Shown here piece by piece: positions 5,699-6,810 of a stretch of 6,810 nt of DNA. Source of the stretch: Candidatus Latescibacterota bacterium (lineage in GTDB: Bacteria; Latescibacterota; 4484-107; B68-G9); assembly GCA_012961755.1 (NCBI GenBank), contig DTYS01000096.1:1-6810 (forward strand), in the 5' to 3' direction. How positions within the stretch are numbered: the stretch's first letter is position 1; every line of letters begins with the position of its first letter. The notes beneath the pieces were generated by a model, which was not told the DNA's origin, did not search any database, and saw only the letters and a program-made list of their open reading frames with translations. The position numbers and the translations under genes were made by a program.

Positions 5699-6605
5699 GT
5701 GTGGTCGATGTCTCCTTTAACCTCTTTATCCCCAAAAGGATCGCTCCCATGTGGGGGGGGAGGAGGGGCTCCGAGAAGGTGGGGGATAGATGTCCGAGGA
5801 CCTCCTCCATGGCCGGAAGCAGCCTCTCCTTCCTGGAGAACATCCCCCCCACGGTGGCGACCTTTATCCCTCCCTCCATCCCGAGCCTTCGAGCCACGGC
5901 GAGGACGAGCTCCCCCAGGTGTCTGCCCGCCCGATACAATATATCGCTGGCCACATAGTCGCCCTCGTCCGCCGCCTCGAACACGATGTGCGCCAGGTCC
6001 GCTATACGGTCCGGCCGAGGTTCACGGTAGGTCCACCTGACTACTTGGTCAAGCCTGGAGAGCCCCAGGTGGTCCATGAGTCTCCCCCCCAAGGAGGTCT
6101 CAGGCCCCCTCCCGTCAAGGGCCCTCAGGGCCATGGCTATCCCCTCCTTAGCTATCCAGTACCCACCTCCCTCGTCCCCGAGGAGGTAGCCCCACCCTCC
6201 GGCCCTTGCTACCTTCCCACCGCACTTCCCCCATGCTACCGAGCCCGTGCCCGCCACGACGACCAGACCCGGTCCACCGAGGTGTGCCCCCTCCAATGCC
6301 ACTTCCCCATCGCTCGCCACCACCACCTCCCTTCCAAGGCCCCTTAGGGCCGAGGCCACCTCCTCCCTGTCCTGAGGCCTGTCCACTCCGGCCAGACCTA
6401 CGCAGAGCACCGAGACTTCCCCTCCACCGACCGCTCCCAACAGCTCCCCTACGAGCCCTTCTAAAGTCCTCCTCAGGCCATCGGTCCCGGAGAGCTGGTA
6501 GTTGGAGGCTCCGGCCCTGGCAAAGGCCAGGACCCTTCCGTCCTGTCCCGCCAGCACCGCCTCAGTCTTCGTCCCTCCGCCGTCTATGCCGACTATATAC
6601 CCCAT
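5682..6605 (-). CDS. BadF/BadG/BcrA/BcrD-type kinase, N-acetylglucosamine kinase-like
   Basis: A 307-residue cytoplasmic ASKHA-fold kinase. The phosphate-1 motif is DGGGTKT at 8-14. LAGVDRPQD is at about 71-79, SDGEVAL has the putative catalytic base Asp99, the phosphate-2 motif is VAGTGSVAWG at 117-126, and GWGYLLGDEGGGYWI at 137-151 is typical of NAGK-like members. Length and motif order fit ATP-dependent phosphorylation of N-acetylglucosamine or a related amino sugar, but BadF-family substrates cannot be settled from sequence. The start is chosen because the phosphate-1 motif must lie near the N-terminus. No Shine-Dalgarno precedes it; upstream is the C-rich 3' end of rnpB. The 3' end overlaps the ABC transporter gene by 17 nt. 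An eight-base C run near codon 283 sits in an otherwise intact reading frame. Confidence 0.88.
   Translation of the reverse strand: MGYIVGIDGGGTKTEAVLAGQDGRVLAFARAGASNYQLSGTDGLRRTLEGLVGELLGAVGGGEVSVLCVGLAGVDRPQDREEVASALRGLGREVVVASDGEVALEGAHLGGPGLVVVAGTGSVAWGKCGGKVARAGGWGYLLGDEGGGYWIAKEGIAMALRALDGRGPETSLGGRLMDHLGLSRLDQVVRWTYREPRPDRIADLAHIVFEAADEGDYVASDILYRAGRHLGELVLAVARRLGMEGGIKVATVGGMFSRKERLLPAMEEVLGHLSPTFSEPLLPPHMGAILLGIKRLKETSTTHEGNP
5712..5717 (-). promoter_or_regulatory. Distant Shine-Dalgarno AAGGAG before the ABC transporter fusion gene
   Basis: AAGGAG lies within the kinase's last codons, 13 nt before ATG 5698, longer than the usual 5-9 nt. No other in-frame start codon lies between the two. 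Initiation may therefore depend on ribosomes terminating at the kinase stop (5684-5682), 14 nt past the ATG. Confidence 0.4.
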
Positions 6606-6610
6606 AAGTT

Positions 6611-6810
6611 AGGGGGAGCGGGACTATAAGCCGGGTTCTGTAGCCCTTAAGGGCCGATGGCCATCGGTCTGGGACGTCCGTTGCCGGACGCCTCCTGCGG
6701 CCTACCCGGAGGCATCGGGCGGGCCACCCTCAAGCGCCTCCCTATTTGGCCTTGCTCCGGATGGGGTTTACCGTGCCACCTCCGTCGCCGGAGGTGCGGT
6801 GGGCTCTTAC
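6611..6810 (-). ncRNA. rnpB: RNase P RNA, type A-like, 3' portion (5' part beyond right edge)
   Basis: Read on the minus strand, this is the 3' half of the catalytic RNA that matures tRNA 5' ends. The conserved 3' block ACAGAACCCGGCTTA is at 6641-6627 and would form the 3' strand of helix P4. Upstream are GGTAAACCCCATCCGGAGCA, AAGGCCAAATAGGG and the GGGTAGGC block. A P15/P16-like element GAGGGTGGCCCGCCC contains the GGU that pairs with tRNA CCA. Two hairpins have GNRA loops: CACCTCCG-GCGA-CGGAGGTG at 6796-6777, and GTCCG-GCAA-CGGAC at 6689-6676, the latter in the P18 position. The 3' end is placed at about 6611, assuming that GTCCCGCTCCCCCT forms the 3' strand of a GC-rich P1 helix; it could be a few bases earlier. 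The 5' strands of P1, P2 and P4 are outside the window. Confidence 0.95.

Noticed and set aside
5753..5760. Run of eight G (eight C in the kinase coding strand) as a possible phase-variable tract
   Set aside because: The frame is intact and the run encodes Pro-Pro just before the conserved HMGAILLG. Such runs occur by chance in this composition, and no switching evidence exists.
5790..6347. Plus-strand open frame of 185 codons opposite the kinase gene
   Set aside because: It is Pro-rich and low in complexity and sits opposite a kinase whose motifs are all intact. It is a frame shadow.
6642..6654. GCCCTTAAGGGC palindrome as a terminator or operator
   Set aside because: It lies inside conserved rnpB between P18 and the P4 strand and has no T-tract. 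It is better explained as RNA structure.

Overview
The window carries a densely packed bacterial chromosome segment with one strand switch. It is GC-rich, with heavy use of ATA for Ile and AGG for Arg, purine-rich coding strands and almost no intergenic space. This composition suggests a thermophilic, possibly uncultivated lineage, but I cannot place it in a phylum. All recognisable genes are bacterial: RsfS, type II AroQ, a C-terminal processing protease and bacterial RNase P RNA. I see no mobile element, tRNA, CRISPR array or phage gene.

Left edge (1-390). The 5' part of a glucosamine-6-phosphate deaminase/isomerase-like (NagB/SIS-type) gene runs leftward off the window. Its consensus sigma70-type promoter (TTGACA, 17 bp, TATCTT) sits in the short divergent region and runs into the translation start of the next, rightward gene.

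Rightward operon (391-2698). A small stand-alone LytR_C-domain protein overlaps rsfS (ribosomal silencing factor) by ATGA. rsfS is followed after 14 nt by ctpA, an exported S41 serine protease with a PDZ domain and a long C-terminal tail. The ctpA stop codon overlaps the stop of the convergent aroQ gene, and no terminator is visible between them.

Leftward operon (right edge to 2695). In transcription order this reads: the 3' ~200 nt of RNase P RNA (rnpB); a BadF/BadG-type N-acetylglucosamine-kinase-like gene starting about 5 nt after the probable rnpB 3' end; a single-polypeptide ABC-2 transporter with the permease fused N-terminal to the ATPase; an M50 site-2-type intramembrane protease; and aroQ (3-dehydroquinate dehydratase). 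Every coding junction overlaps (17, 4 and 1 nt), so the four genes are probably co-transcribed and translationally coupled.

Functionally, the kinase and the NagB-like enzyme suggest amino-sugar salvage, although they lie in separate transcription units. The fused exporter overlaps the membrane protease and the two may form a membrane module. aroQ (shikimate pathway), rsfS and rnpB are housekeeping genes. The most unusual items are the permease-ATPase fusion, the abutment of the kinase start codon on the RNase P RNA 3' end, and the solitary LytR_C gene next to rsfS.
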